Below, one piece after another: positions 10,643-23,704 of a stretch of 64,000 bases of DNA (its first letter is position 1; the number at the start of each line of letters is the position of its first letter). Location: NCBI RefSeq assembly GCF_022581195.2, contig NC_061459.1:8804001-8868000 (forward strand), given 5' to 3'. Under the pieces are notes generated by a model that had not been told where the DNA came from, did not search any database, and saw only the letters and a list, made by a program, of their open reading frames with translations. The position numbers were made by a program, and so were the translations under genes. Origin of the DNA: Helicoverpa zea. Taxonomy: Eukaryota; Arthropoda; Insecta; Lepidoptera; Noctuidae.

Positions 10643-13600
10643 CCTTAGATCAGCGGTTCCCGAATTCTTTTGGCTTCGGAACCCTTTTCGTCTCACCATT
10701 TTTCGGCGGAACCTTAGCTTAACCGTCAAATCCGTAGCGGACCCCAATCGGGGTCTGAACATCAATGTCACCGTAAGCTCGGTTTAGACCCCAATTGGGG
10801 TCTAAGAATCAGTCATACACTTTCCTAATTATTTACGCTCATATTTATTTTCTTTCCAATCAAACCACATTTGTGAGTACTAAATAAAATAACTAAATAA
10901 ATTTAAATTATTTTTACGCATTCAAACCTTTCATATTTAGCATCCCGTTAGAAATATACCTTTTTAAAATCCAATCGTAATTACCGGGAATTCTGATCGA
11001 ACTCGCCATGTTTGTTTACATTAGTTGTTTTTTTAAATTTGAAGACGCATAGACAAGATGGCAACGGTGATAGAAGTTTTGCATCGAATGATCCGAATCG
11101 TTAAAATAAAGAATCGATTTAATAATTTTATATTATTTGATATTATAATATTACTAAATTGCACTTTTGTATACTTACCATAATCTGAAAATAAATTAGG
11201 AAAAGTAAAATGACTTAATTTATTTTGAAAAAAATGCTAGAAAATCAGTGGTAGAAAATACGTTGTAGCCGGAATAAAAAAAATCTTCGGTTTTTAGGGT
11301 TTCTGAAGACGGCAAATGAAGACTTATTTATTTCTTCGGGTGTTTTATGTGCAGGATTCCTGTAGACCTGCCAAACTTAATGGCGATTCGTTACTTCCAA
11401 CTTTTTAACTGAGCGGCAAAGCTATTTGACGAGAGCCGTAGTTAGGTGTAGTTATCGCAAAATTTTATGACGAGTTTATTGTTTGAAAGGGCAAATAGTT
11501 CGCTGTTCATCGAAAGCTGGTCCAAGATGGAAAGATGGCCGCCGCCGACTTATTTTTAACCGACTTCCCAAAAAGCGGAGGTTCTCAATTCGACCGTTTT
11601 TTTTGTATGTTTGTTACGCGATTACTCAGCCATTTATTTATCGATTTTGATGATTCTTTTTTTGTTTGATAGCGTATACTTCCGAGGTGGTCCCATTATC
11701 ATCAGGTCAGGATCTGATGATGGAACCTTGAGAAATCGAGGGCGACTTTCGAAAGTTGCAGAAATACATAGGTTGAAATCTTATCACTCAGGTGTTTGCC
11801 TGGTAGCACTATTCAACAGTGAAGGCTTTGAGCTGACCTGATGATGGAGAGCAGTGAAGGTCGAGGAAACTCGACAACTTTCTCGTGTTTGTGCTTATAT
11901 TATTCGTATTTACGAGGCCTCTGCAACAGTGAAGGAGATGGAGACGAGAGAAGTTCGGTTGTCGAGTTTCCTCGACCTTCTCTGGTCTCCATCATCAGGT
12001 CAGCTCCAAACCTTTACTTTTTCATAGTGTTATCAGACATACATCTGAGTGTCAAGTTATAACCTTATCTATGCTTACAATTTTCGAGAGTTGCCCTCGA
12101 TTTCTCAAGGTTTCCATCATCAGATCCTGGACCTAATAACAAATATGGGAAATATAGCCCTTCGACCAAAAACAAACATCCAAATTGAGAACCACCTCCT
12201 TTTTGGGATTCGGTTAAAAATATTTGGTGACTTTAAAATCAATCAATTATTATTATTGTTTCTCATCATCAAATAAGTACATTACTTTGGTAGTTACAAA
12301 TTGCATCATATTTCAGAACACCAGGCTTACCCTCCGCCGAAACAAAAATCTTAGAATTGTTGAGAAATAATATAAGAATAAATTAAAATTCCGTAATAGG
12401 TAATAAAAATTCAATTAAAGTTAAAAATTATTACGAATGACGCAACACCAAAATAAATAAAACTAATTGAACCTAGGTATAATTTCAAATTAAAAAATAA
12501 AATTGAAATAAGTTGCTATTAAAAAATAGGTATATATAAAATTGTTATTCGATTATTTATAATAAATATCCGATTTAGGTATCGAATGCACACCGCTGAT
12601 TGAAAAAAAAAAATACTCCATTCCAAACTCTACTTCTCTTTGATCGACTTTGATCTTGTAAATTGTTCATTTTTATTGTGTATTTTATGTGCTGATTTTT
12701 TAGTTATTGAACATAAATAAGTGCACGAAATGTATTGCAACGGATTGAAAATGTTATAAATATGACGTTTGTGTTGTGTTTGAGAAAGTGATGCGATTAT
12801 TTATTGGTAAGTTTTCACCAAATTTGAAATGCCTAACTTTTCGATAGACTTAAAAACACCGTAACTATTATCTTTTTCTGAATTAACTGACCCCATTTGA
12901 CCTTTGCACGTTGTTGTCAAATAAGTGAGCTCTAAAGTTATAGTTAAAATACTTCTGATCAGGCATTACGGACTTAGAATTCATGTGTTGAAAGTTAGTA
13001 CAAATTTTTGACTTCCATGTCGCGATTCAAAATATCCCGCCGAATCAACGGTAAAGTCATATGTCAAAATCTTGTCGAGCAGAGGGGTTAAGAAGTAAAC
13101 TAAAGACGTATATACACTTAGGTACGGCTCGTGGCGCGTGGTAGCGCACCAAATGGTTATATGGTTAGAATCATATTCATTACACTCAGGCGTAGCATGC
13201 CTATCTGCCGCACGGGCCAGAAAACAATTTAGCCGCCCTTGACTTTGTGTATTATGTGAATAGTTTTCAGTTTGAAGACTGACAAAGTAAACGCAAAAAG
13301 AAATAGATTGGGTTTGTACAGGTGCGAGTGCGATTTTTTTTTAATAAAAGAAGAAGTTCCAAGCACCCTCAGCTGTGGTAGCCGGTATCGCGAGCAAAGC
13401 GAGCGCGAATTTTTTTTAGTTTAAGTACCTACACAAAATAAACAAAACCACTGTAAATTAATAAGGTCTCAAAAAGTACAATATCCACACAAAAAAGGAA
13501 ATGCAAATGAATGAGTAGCTAGCGAAGATAGCGCTATTGCTTTTTCTGAACCAGAGGAATAAAAAATAAACATCAAAGGAAACCTCGTCTTAAGAGCGCG

Positions 13601-14208
13601 AAATTTTTTCGGTGTTGGATACTTGAGCAATTAAACAAACATAAAAGCATCACACGTAACATGGAGTCGCGAGCGAAGCGAGCGCGAAATTTTCGGATTC
13701 GCGGAGGTGCAAAAATTGGAAATAATGTCACACTTTGATTCATGATAAAAATAGCCACTAGAAAAACTCGTATGCCGTGTCATTTCACGTCCTGTCAAAT
13801 GTATGAAAACCTGTATGAATCCTGGCGATGAAATAAGCCCTAAAATTGCGGTGATTTTTGGCCGACTCGCTACCTACTTTTGCCGATTGCCGAAGACCTG
13901 GAGGTTTTGAAGTTAATCTACAATTTGTAAAAAACGGAATTAAATTATCTGCTGCCGTGGCCTTCCCCCGCCACTTGTCGCGAACTCGTACTTACACTCC
14001 CGAGTGGTACCCACCTACATGGTGCCTAAATGGAATTTTGGAATGCAATATTTAAAACAATTTAATTGAAAATTAATAATAATTTTATATTGTCAAAAGT
14101 GAAACGATTTACCATATGGAAATCTTGAATTTTCCACGGAACCCCTGAGGGCCTGTCACGGAACCTCAGGGTTCCGCGGAACCCCATTTGGGGACAGCTG
14201 CCTTAGAT
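10643..14208. mobile_element. 3.55-kb non-autonomous hAT element with 8-bp TSD
   Basis: The element 10651-14200 is bounded by the 8-bp duplication CCTTAGAT (10643-10650 and 14201-14208). It starts CAGCGGTTCCCGAATT and ends ATTTGGGGACAGCTG, imperfect terminal repeats of hAT type, with GGAACCC words repeated just inside both ends. No transposase-like reading frame is present. It carries a nested fold-back element (11551-12222) and two copies of the GCGAGCGAAGCGAGCGC motif (about 13386 and 13670). An internal end-like sequence at about 13186 (AGGCGTAGCATGCCTATCTG) resembles the terminus of the element at 23414. Confidence 0.85.
11551..12222. mobile_element. Fold-back element, long terminal inverted repeats
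   Basis: The sequence starts TATTTTTAACCGACTTCCC and ends GGGATTCGGTTAAAAATA, and almost the whole 670 bp is palindromic. GAACCTCCGCTTTTT-type outer arms, CTTGAGAAATCGAGGGC (11728) against GCCCTCGATTTCTCAAG (12092), and GGTCGAGGAAACTCGACAAC (11859) against GTTGTCGAGTTTCCTCGACC (11959) all pair. The 76-aa and 73-aa reading frames inside are products of the palindrome, not genes. It is nested in the hAT element above. Confidence 0.75.
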
Positions 14209-15443
14209 GACATTAAAACCTATATGTTGTTACCAATGTAAATCAAACCAAATTTATTAATAATTGTAATTACGAACAACTGAAGCCGACCCAAACATGA
14301 TTGGGAAAAGGCTCGGAGGATGATGACGAACAAAAATCAAATTCTCCTAAAACGTTTTAGTGTATGTAGCAAATACACAGAATATAGGGAGTTGCAATTT
14401 TCATAATTTTGTATATGGTTTTAAAGTACATTTCATATCTTATTATAATGCTAAGGGTGACAACGGTTTATCTTGTTACTTTTTGCAAAATTTATAACAA
14501 TTCTTATGACAAAGCTCTAATGTTGTATCTACATAGTTTAATTATATTTTATGATGTTATATTATTTAATGGTTCTACAACCACAAAGTGTGTTGATAAA
14601 AATTATGTATTTTGAAGATAGCAGATAAGTTCTAAAATTATACTATTACATCAATTGTCAATTAAGAAACAGAAAACATTACTAACGAGCAACAGGGTTT
14701 CACAGTTTTTCTGTAAATTCCAGTATTTTTATCACAATTGCAAGTTCTCTTTGAGTATTTAAAAAAAAATCGTGATGCTCATAGTTCTATAAAGAATGTT
14801 CTGAAAATAATGTGTTCATATTGTAATCTAATCACTGCCTTTTTGTTTAATTGTAATATGAATTATTTACAGTTATTTATTAGGAGATGTATACAAGGTA
14901 AAGAAATTTATAAAATAGTGATTAAGTACTTAATGACGTCATTCCGTCCATTTAGACATTCCTATGTATTCTGTACTTATTGCTCATTAAATTGCCTAAT
15001 TAATTAAAACACATCTATTAGTAGGATATAATAATGTGTACTATGCCTATTATAAAAATATATAAACAAAGATCTGAATCGAGATGCTGAAAAAAATCTT
15101 ATTAGAATCTTTTGAAGTCCTCTAACTATGGCTGAGTTGAAGCCGACTTTCATTTCATTAAAAGGCTGCTATATTTATGTATAGGTATTCTATAAGCATT
15201 TTTTTCCTAGATAGCTATGAATGGAGTTAAATAATTCAATAAACATCAAAAATTTCCTTCTCTATGGGAATTTTCTCAATTAGTTGCAAAGTTACGTACG
15301 AAGTGAATCTCTTAAATATAAATAAAACTACATAGATTTAGTTGTGTATAATATTAATGACTTTTATTGAGTATTTTTACATTTGTATACAAATATATAA
15401 TTGCATTATTTACGTTTTGTTTTGTTCGTTGGTCGGAGGTTCG
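14209..15443. other. AT-rich intergenic region
   Basis: No exon was recognised. A SINE-tail-like remnant is at 14281-14326 (GAAGCCGACCCAAACATGAT, then GGGAAAAGGCTCGGAGGATG). The rest is AT-rich and, on the minus strand, forms the 3' flank of the secreted-protein gene ending at 15444. Confidence 0.5.
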
Positions 15444-18400
15444 CTAGGGTCTGTTATAAGGCCACGTTTGGCGTATGCTGCCTATCCTATGAGGTTTCAA
15501 ATTGTTCTGGATCCTAAGTTCCTGGTTGGCGAGTAGTGACTCGATGTGAGGTATATCGTGGAAGTAAAGCAAACCATGGCGACTTGATCGCTGGACCGCG
15601 GCGATTGCCTCTGACCCTTCTAGTAAGTATGGGTCCAAAGATTCTGCATCTGTAAAATAAAACTATTTGTTGTTCACGGGTTCAATTCATGTGGTGTGAA
15701 ATCATCTATACTAATATTATAAAGAGGAAAACTTTGTTTGTTTGTTTGGTTGTAATGGATAAACTCAAAAACTACTGGACCGATTTTAAATATTCTTCCA
15801 CCATAAGAAAGCTACATTATCTGCGAGTAACATAGGCTATATTTTATCCCGGTGCGGGCAGTAGCTCCCACGGGACGCGGGTGAAACCGCGGGGAAAACG
15901 GCTAGTATCAAATAATTTGAAAGGAATCTTGCTTTTTGCGATGGCACAATTACTTTTCTATTGTTTTATAATTAACGACGTACAAGCAGTTATTCCACTC
16001 CCAGTCAGTACCTAACCCAGAGAAACTGCATGCTACAGTTACTACAAAGACAAGCTTTGGTATAGCGCAGCTTAAGCATACGTTAGTGGTCATTGTTCTA
16101 GTTCGGCCATTCAGAGAATGCGTTCCTGACACGTCGCGATTGAACTGACGACGTAACTTTGCAATGGCGTTGCAGTTACGATAAAAATATTTTTGCTGGT
16201 TGTTTACCGTTTTAACAATTGAGGAGCATTAAAACAACATTATTATATCAATAATCAATGAATGTAGTTACGTCGTCAGTTCAATCGCGACGTGTCAGGA
16301 ACGCATTCTCTGAATGGCCGAACTATACCACAAATCCGCATTTATAGCGGGCAGCGGGGCACTGTGCTTAGAGGAATAGCTTAATGTGTCAACTATCTTC
16401 CCCATTTCAGATTTAGTACAACCCCAACTTTATTCAATTCGTGCACTGTAGGTAGGTAACCATCTTCTCTGTGCTGACTTATGTACATCCAGTAGCGGAT
16501 AACTACCCCTGTATGTTCCTATATCTACTCCCTTTGGTACCACCACTATGTACTCTCTTATGTGCTCTCTCACTCCCTTATGTAAACCACCTTTGTACTC
16601 ACGCCAAATATTCCCTCATCATGCACCTGAATTTCATGAAAGTACCTAAGTGCAAAAGGTAAATTTTCAACCACAGGGATTGAATGTGGCGTGTCCACAA
16701 TATTTTTGGGGGCTGGAACCGCCCTAGCTTACAGCAAGTATTCCACCACCTTGATTATCGGGACTGGGGAGATTTACAGGTCGCATTTAGGTGGTAAGTA
16801 CATAGGTTATTATAGCTCCGCTACTTTAGGGATGGTGTTAATACTTAAAATTAATGCATTATTTACAATAAGCTTTACCTGACAATACCTCACTGCGGCG
16901 ATGGCTGGTAGACCCAAATCGTGGCGCGTTAAACGGTGGTATGAACAGACCTTCAGGCCACAACGACTCGGGGTCTGGTGAGTCTACTTTGTACGGCGAT
17001 GGAGGTAGTACGGGAATCGCAACATCTGTAATCAGAAAAAATATTAGTGTTATGGCAAGTACGGGGTAAACTGGCAGACCTTTGGAGAACAAGAGTTTTT
17101 ATATATTCAACTGCTGGAATTCCGGATAACATTTTGGAAAAATAATTGATAGCCCTAACACTGCATGCTGCAGTGTAATATATCAATCATGCATTGCAGT
17201 TCGACTAGTGACCACGGACTAATGACCACAGAGGACGCATTTTTCCGCGCAACATGTTCTACTAGATGCATCCTATCACCAATGGTAACTTGATAATTTA
17301 AACGGTTTCGGTTGGCTTAGTAAGAGATTTTAATCCCAATTCGTATGAAAGGCTAAAATTGATTGATGAAAAGTATCAATAGTGTCCATTAGCAATTGAC
17401 ATACTGGTCATACCCATGTAATTGTTGTGCTGCCAGGGTGATCCGTGTAGTGAGTTCTCGCGAAACGTGTCTTCGTTGTTGAACGGTATTCTTGGCTTCA
17501 TTCGGGGATAGCCTGTCCCTCTGGGCTGGTGTGGTGCTGAAATTGTAAATAATATTGAATTAGATCTGTTCCGATTACAGGACTTCTTCCAGAAATCCAT
17601 AGGTATGTCAGATGCATAATATTTGTAGGTATTAACAAGAGGATACCAGCATAATCGGTTCTAGGGCAGCGCAAAATGAATGTCCGTACCAGGCGCCATA
17701 AGGGTGGAAGCCATATTTTATTTAACCTATTAGAACTGATCCTAGGAGTGGAAGATAGAATCAGCGAAAGTCCCTAAGTATGTCGTTAAACTACAAATAT
17801 ACATTATTTAAACTAAAAATTCAATGAGTTGCTGTTTTCCTCCTCCGAGAAAGTAATAATCGCTCGTGTTCACATAACAAAGTGTAAATTAATGTGGAAA
17901 TAAACGGTCACACGCTATCTTTGTAGTATTTTGTATGCCGAGATGACATGCAATTTTTGGCTGTTTATATTCTTTAAGGTATTATTAAGAAGTGCCATCG
18001 AGATGGTAATTTGTACCTAACTATGTTATCGCCGTGGGAATGAACTGTGGCTGTTATGAACTATGTATTCGTCTATTATGTGTGAATCTCTCCTAATTCT
18101 TTGACCTCCCCGTGCAAATCTGAAGCGAGTATTCCACGCAGAACTTGCCTAACTAATTGCTGGTTACCTACAATTTGTTATGATATCATCATCATCATCA
18201 TCCTCCTGCCCTTATCCCAATTTTATTTGGGGTCGGCGCAGCATGTTTGTTATGATAGTGATCTATAAATTAAATACTTACAGTTTTAGAAGGCCTGAGA
18301 AACATGGAAAAGGCTTTATTAGCTAATCCAGGGGCCCGATTCTCCTAAGTTAACAATGTCAAAATCGAATAGAAATCGAATCGCAATATGATCGCAATAG

Positions 18401-19217
18401 CAGTTTTAACCATATCGGGCATTCTGCTAGTAATAAAAGACCAATCGTATTCGATTGACATTTGATTGGTGTGCGATTGGTCTGCTATTTTGGTGATTGT
18501 GGTCTAAGTATACGGTAGTTTGCTGTACAATCATTTTGCAATCGTAAATCATTTGCACACAAAATGATTCATTATTGAATGACAAAAAATGATAAAACGT
18601 TTATTTCAAAGAAAAAATAGCGGAATGCCACATACGCTTCAATCGTAATCGAGTCGGGATTGGATCTCAGTCGAATCGAGTCGAACGTGAATCGTATGTC
18701 GCTTAAGTAAAATTAGGAGAATCGGGCCCCACAGTAGTAGAATGGAAGCGATTATGGTGAAGAGGGGTTTTGGCTTAGAATAACAACTGCACAGGCCGAT
18801 TGGTCATAACGTTAAGCAACCGTGAAATGGTCATCTTGTCATGACTAATGGTCACACCACGAAGGAACTCCCTGTGTTATGGAAGGTTTATGTGCAATAG
18901 GCACGCAATGAGTAGGTAGGTAGGTAGTTGCAGGAGATCTGTGTAGGTACCATTACGTACCTACTATTTGAGTATCATCAATGTAGGACTTGTGCTTGCC
19001 CTTTGGACTTACCAGGCAAGTTTCGGAAGGAAGATTGCCGGTTGCTGTTTCGCCGTGCAAGCAATGGCAAGGGGTCACCGACCCCGTGCGTGAAGCTTCG
19101 CGCGGGTGTGTTCACGCTGACGTGAGAAGCGAACTGAGTTCCCGCTAAAGCCTGCGATGTCATTTGTAACAGCAACAGTACGCTGAGTGTGCTCTTAGAC
19201 ATTTTGTTTGATGCCAT
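15444..19217 (-). CDS. Unrecognised cysteine-free secreted protein, possible peptide precursor (4 exons)
   Basis: Coding exons in transcription order are 19217-19013, 17536-17414, 17025-16894 and 15649-15444. Donors are GTAAGT, GTATGA and GTGAGG; acceptors are TTTCAG, TACAG and TTACAG. The phases fit exactly (666 nt, 221 aa plus stop). A signal peptide is clear (MSKSTLSVLLLLQMTSQALA); either Met1 or Met6 could start. A TTTCAG acceptor abuts the first ATG, so a 5'-UTR exon upstream is likely. The mature chain has no cysteine and is rich in Pro, Arg, Asn and Ser. It has dibasic ARR (residues 54-56) and SHRR sites that could be cleaved by prohormone convertases, with segments such as RMKPRIPFNNEDTFRENS between them. 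No known neuropeptide or enzyme motif was recognised. The gene structure is well supported; the function is not known. Confidence 0.8.
15703..15906 (+). mobile_element. Lep1-like non-autonomous Helitron fragment
   Basis: It starts near ATCTATACTAATATTATAAA and continues with a GTTTGTTTG run, AACTACTGGACCGATTTT, CATAGGCTATATTTTATCCC and AAACCGCGGGGAAAACG, and it ends CTAGT. This word order is typical of the abundant lepidopteran Helitron-type repeats. It lies in an intron of the secreted-protein gene; the copy at 59154-59349 is in the opposite orientation. Confidence 0.65.
16099..16325. mobile_element. 223-bp MITE, copy A (TA target site)
   Basis: The element 16101-16323 is flanked by TA. Its terminal inverted repeats run for about 55 bp, starting GTTCGGCCATTCAGAGAATG on the left and ending with the exact inverse CATTCTCTGAATGGCCGAAC. 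It is non-coding. The TA duplication suggests a Tc1/mariner-type or similar mover. The reverse complement of copy B (26232-26454) has the same length and, as read by eye, the same sequence. It sits in an intron of the secreted-protein gene. Confidence 0.85.
18182..18246 (-). repeat. SINE-tail-like sequence with ATC microsatellite
   Basis: An (ATC)n run is followed by CTCCTGCCCTTATCCCAATT and TTGGGGTCGGCGCAGCATG. This is the reverse of the GCTGCGCCGACCCCA...GGGATAAGGG tail that is widespread in moth genomes. It is a fragment within an intron. Confidence 0.5.
18331..18730 (+). mobile_element. 400-bp MITE, GGGGCCCGATTCTCCTAA ends, copy A
   Basis: The terminal inverted repeat GGGGCCCGATTCTCCTAA is mirrored by TTAGGAGAATCGGGCCCC at 18713-18730. 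The interior is rich in ATCGAATCG-type words. The same element occurs in the opposite orientation at 43131-43527. No coding capacity and no clear target duplication. It lies in an intron of the secreted-protein gene. Confidence 0.75.
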
Positions 19218-22200
19218 CTGAAACGAAATATCGTACCTTTATTCTGTATCCCGAACCTTATAGTATCCAAATCTATTATGTAGAAGCCTAGAAGGCAAGA
19301 CGGATATACATAATGGAACTTTTCAGATCTATTACTTCCATCCGCCCGGACTTCTACATTTACTAGTAGGTAGATAATTTAAATACAGTTTTCTGCTATA
19401 CCATTTTCGGAAAGGATAATTTCTATGAAGAAGCCATTATGTGTGTAAATTATTTCATTTTGGAATAAATATGTAAACCACACTTAGTCATCCAACGCGA
19501 TTGTAACAACCATAACCAGCGACTGATTAAAACCCCATTAAGCTGCTAATTTTGTCTACTTAGGTACATGGAGCAGGACATCATTATATCATATCTAGTC
19601 ATGAAGAGATATCATAGACTTTGCCCGTTTAAAACTTTAAAATAAAAGGTAATCTCGCCTAATGTGAATATCGCGTGTGGACACGGAGTATTTTTCATTC
19701 ATAAAATAATTCGAATAATTTGTTTCTAGAAAGATTTTGTGACAGCGTTTAGTTAGAGCCCTTGAACCTGTTTGCACCAAGGTTTGTGGATAGATACTTC
19801 ACGTTATTCTTTGAGAATTCGTCTTCAACAGGATTAAATTTTATCAAAATACGTGTAAAGAAAGAGATATTGGTTGCTGTTCAGTCTTCAAAGACTAGGA
19901 ACTGTCCAGTGTCCATCAGTGTTGATTGAAGTAAGATATTAAGAAGCGATATATTAGGGGGTTTGTTTTTTTCCAAATTGTGGTGATTAGTGGCTATTAG
20001 ATGGTTCATAGCATAAATTCAATGGTAACTTCATAATGATCATTACATCACCTATCATAAGTGTCATGGAATGACATAGGTGCAGTCGGTTATTTACAAC
20101 GTGCTAAGTGGGTTGGGTATAGGACGATCGATTACTGCGCTCGCGACGGTGAAAGATGTTTTTGAGTGACAATTTGTTTACATAATGATACGACTTAGTC
20201 ACGTGAATTATGCTCAAACCACAAGCCATTAGTGGCTACTATCAGTGGGAACAATACTTTGCAAGCATCTCATTTTTAACAAATTTTAATTGATGTTATA
20301 ATTAGGCCCAGCACTTCAAATGGCCTATTGACGACGTGAAAGTTTGAACGTTTCTGACCGAAATATGCCTGAAATAAATATTTTGAGAAATGATAGGTGC
20401 TTATTGATATAAACAGTAATACGTTTTTATTCCTATGTTCCTGTACCTGTAACCTTTAGGACGAATTAACCCTGCACCGATCTAATGACGCAAAGACGCT
20501 AGTGTGTCTTCAAAGAAAATTCATAGTCATCGTGAAACAATGTTTTAATAGGCTCCACAGAGCGTTAATACCCGGCTCTAAACCCTGATGAGCAACATGC
20601 CAACAATGGTATACTTATACTAATATTTAGATTACCGTCGGTCCATTTAGACGTGCAGCGGCGTGCTCTCACGCTGGCTCGGTTGCATCACAATGACTGT
20701 CGTTTGAATTGGACCTGCGCCGGAGTGCGGAGCGGTGGCGAAACGGAGACGAGCGAACATTTCATCTCGCCGTGGGATATGCTTATATTGCAGTTTCTTT
20801 GGGATATCCGGGGAAATATATAGCTACAGGAGGATGGACCTTACGTCACTAGAAGGTGAATTTCAATAATTGGTGAATGTGTAAGTAGCGCATTTTGGAC
20901 GCAGCAATTTTGTCTGGGTGTCTATCTATATCTATAGTGTATATTTGAGAATTCGGAACTCTGATATACCCGCCACCGCAAAATAATTATTAGGGAACAA
21001 TTTAGCTTCTTGTAAAAGATCTATATATTATTCGTTTGCAATGTTATTCTTTGATAAGATAATAAATGTGGTCAGCCTAATGTATTTAAAATAACGGTAC
21101 CTATTGGCTGTGAATCAACAAACCGTTTACTTACCTACTGACAATGCCATTTTGTTAGTCATGCTACAGAAATGAATAGACCTTCTAGGTACTTAGTACA
21201 AGTTTCACTTCTAGGACAGTTCTGTCTTGGGACCGTTATTTATTCTTTTTATTTTTGCGAACTTCCAACTCTTTATCGGACCACAATTGATTCTCATACC
21301 TATACGTAGGTAAAGCTTCCAACAGAGGTTTCACCTGTGTCGCATGGGAAATACTTCGCGCAATGGATAAAGCTTACAGCTTAAGCTGCCTTCTTCGAAA
21401 TAGGTATCCGTACAGGCTAACTACCTAATAGTGAAATAAATTTTCACATCGGCCCAGTGGTTCTGGAAGGCTCGATTTTAATGTGACTTAATCGGCGCTT
21501 GAATAACACCCCGATGCCAAACAAGTTTTTTTAATTTGCCTACTAGTGCAATATTTAGTAACAGTAAAATCAGTCATTATACATTTTTCAATAATAAAAC
21601 AGTTTTTAAGACAGGGATTAGAAACTCTGAACAATGATTATCTATACAATTGGCTGCCGATAATAAGGCTTTGGTCACTACGGTTGCACTATTTCCTCAC
21701 GACGTTTACTTCATCCTCAGTTAGTAGTCGGTGTCTATGATTAACTAAAAAGGGCAGATCATTTCGTCAATGACTGACAAAACTTATATTATGGAAATTA
21801 AGTCAAATAAATAATATTACCAGAGGGTTTAAGAGATAATAAAATTAATATGTAGATCAGATTCTTATAAATCATGTTTCATTAGCCCAAATTACTAGAC
21901 TGCATTGCAGGATCAATCTCTTATAAAATATCTAGCGAACAAACAAATTGCAAAGTGCAATGCCCCTGTCTCGTCAAGTCGTGACGAATATTGTACATCC
22001 GACACTAATACGATTTTAGCACACAATAGTTTTCAATGGCGTCTGCAGTGTTGAAAGTTTGAGCTTATTATCGGCCGTGACCCTTCGTGATAACAAATAG
22101 GTTTGTTGAGTACAACCTCATCTAATGGAGTCATATGATTCGAGCACACGTTGAACATTAGGTACCCCAAGGTGAGACATCATCATTAAGTAATAGAAGA

Positions 22201-23405
22201 CAAAGCGCATTGTTAGTGTTGTTCCGTATTTTGAACCAACGATTTTGATGTTACGAAAAAGTTTTGAATGATCTCGGTACTTGGTCGCTCACGAACAAGG
22301 AAATTATCTTTCAGCTTCAATACACGTCTTAATTACATACTAATTATTATAACGATTTGAATCTATTGTTGTCTTTTTAATAACGCGAAAATAAATACAG
22401 CGTAAGCAAACTCGTTCATGAGCTACATTATGTTTAGGCGTATAAATCGTGTGAATACCTACAATAGAGTCTAGCTAGATGAAAATGCCTAAAAAAGGCC
22501 TTCTATGAATCCCATAACTGCATCAACCTTTAATAGAACCTAACATTAATAAATGCTTTGAATAGGAGAGCTGACATTGATTCATCGTGCATAACAATCA
22601 TAACCATTATCAATGTTTTATTTATTTTTAAACAACAGCCTGTGTAACTAATCGAGGTGTACTATAGTGAATTCAAACATTCGCTCCGCTTGAACGAACA
22701 ATCAATCGATCACTTGTCAAAGGTAGCTCTTGAAGATACATTTCCAAAACGTGACTTCAGACAAAGCGGGTTCTAATTATCGATTCAGTGCACTATTTAG
22801 AATCGTTACAAGATTACAAAATTTCGTTGTGCAGCTATTAAAGTATCATCCCTATATTAGGTTGTTTAGTAGTACAAAGTGGAGCAAGCATCAAGAATTT
22901 GTCACGAGCTCTATAACAGCTGTCTGCCTCAAGAATGGTCACGAAACTGCATCTCGTGGTTCGTCAAGGACCTTTATGGTTATACTTAGTTGACATTGTT
23001 GTATTTGTCGCGAGAACTTCATTTGCTAATTTTTAGGTTCTCATGCTTTGCTTTGTAGGTACTTCTTCCTAAAAAGTAAATAAATATAGCTGAAATTAAT
23101 GACGTAGGTTTTTTACAATGAACCACTAAACATAACGCTTTACGTGTTTGCGAGTGTCTATTCATCGATTCTTCATTCTAATATCCTATACAGGCAGAGG
23201 CACTCCCATCTACACTAGTCTCTAAATGCAAATTAGTGATAGTAATTAAAGTGCATTAATGAGCGTAATGCCTCTCTTCAAATTGCGTCAGTACCTTTAG
23301 GTTTAAAGCTAAGTTATACAAACGTAAATAAGTAACAGTGAAATTTATGGTGTTTACGTGCAGATTAGTACATCGGCATGCTCTTACAAATTCATACAAG
23401 CAACT
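19218..23405. other. Gene-free stretch, possible upstream region of the secreted-protein gene
   Basis: No coding exon was recognised on either strand. A distinctly GC-rich patch at about 20640-20790 (CGGCGTGCTCTCACGCTGGC, GCGCCGGAGTGCGGAGCGG) stands out in AT-rich surroundings. It could be a promoter or 5'-UTR exon of the minus-strand gene that starts at 19217. This is inference from composition and position only. Confidence 0.35.
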
Positions 23406-23537
23406 CTTAAACGCAGTGGCGTAGCGTGGGTATCTGCCGCCCGGGGCAGTTGTCGATTTTGCCGCCCCTTCCCGTGTATTTTTTTTAACAAGTGTTACTG
23501 GCCGTTTGTTATTTTTTACCGACTTCAAAAAAAGGGA

Positions 23538-23704
23538 TTTTTTTTTGTATCGACGTTAAAAATCATGAAATGACCATTCCCGCTGTGGGTTAGCAGCGGT
23601 GAGGGAGTGTCAGACTCTTACTGACTAAAAACCGTCGTGTTCCGTCGAAGGCCTTTTATGTTCCAGAGCCGCGGTAATCTTTCGAACATCCCGCAGCCCC
23701 GGCA
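23538..23704 (-). mobile_element. SINE-like copy nested in hAT element
   Basis: The T-run at 23538 and the words CGCTGTGGGTTAGCAGCGG, GACTCTTACTGACTAAAAAC and CCCGCAGCCCCGGCA match the copy at 6389-6552 almost throughout. No target duplication is obvious here. Orientation is minus (poly(A) tail on the left). Confidence 0.7.

Noticed and set aside
11611..12276. Three consecutive plus-strand frames of 73-76 codons
   Set aside because: They lie inside the palindromic fold-back element and mirror each other.
16889..16894. Alternative donor GTATTG after AGTGAG in exon 3 of the secreted-protein gene
   Set aside because: It leaves the wrong phase for the last exon; the GTGAGG donor at 16893 keeps the frame open to the stop.
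22730..22993. 87-codon plus-strand open frame in the gene-free stretch
   Set aside because: No recognisable domain, signal peptide or flanking splice sites; its length is within chance expectation.
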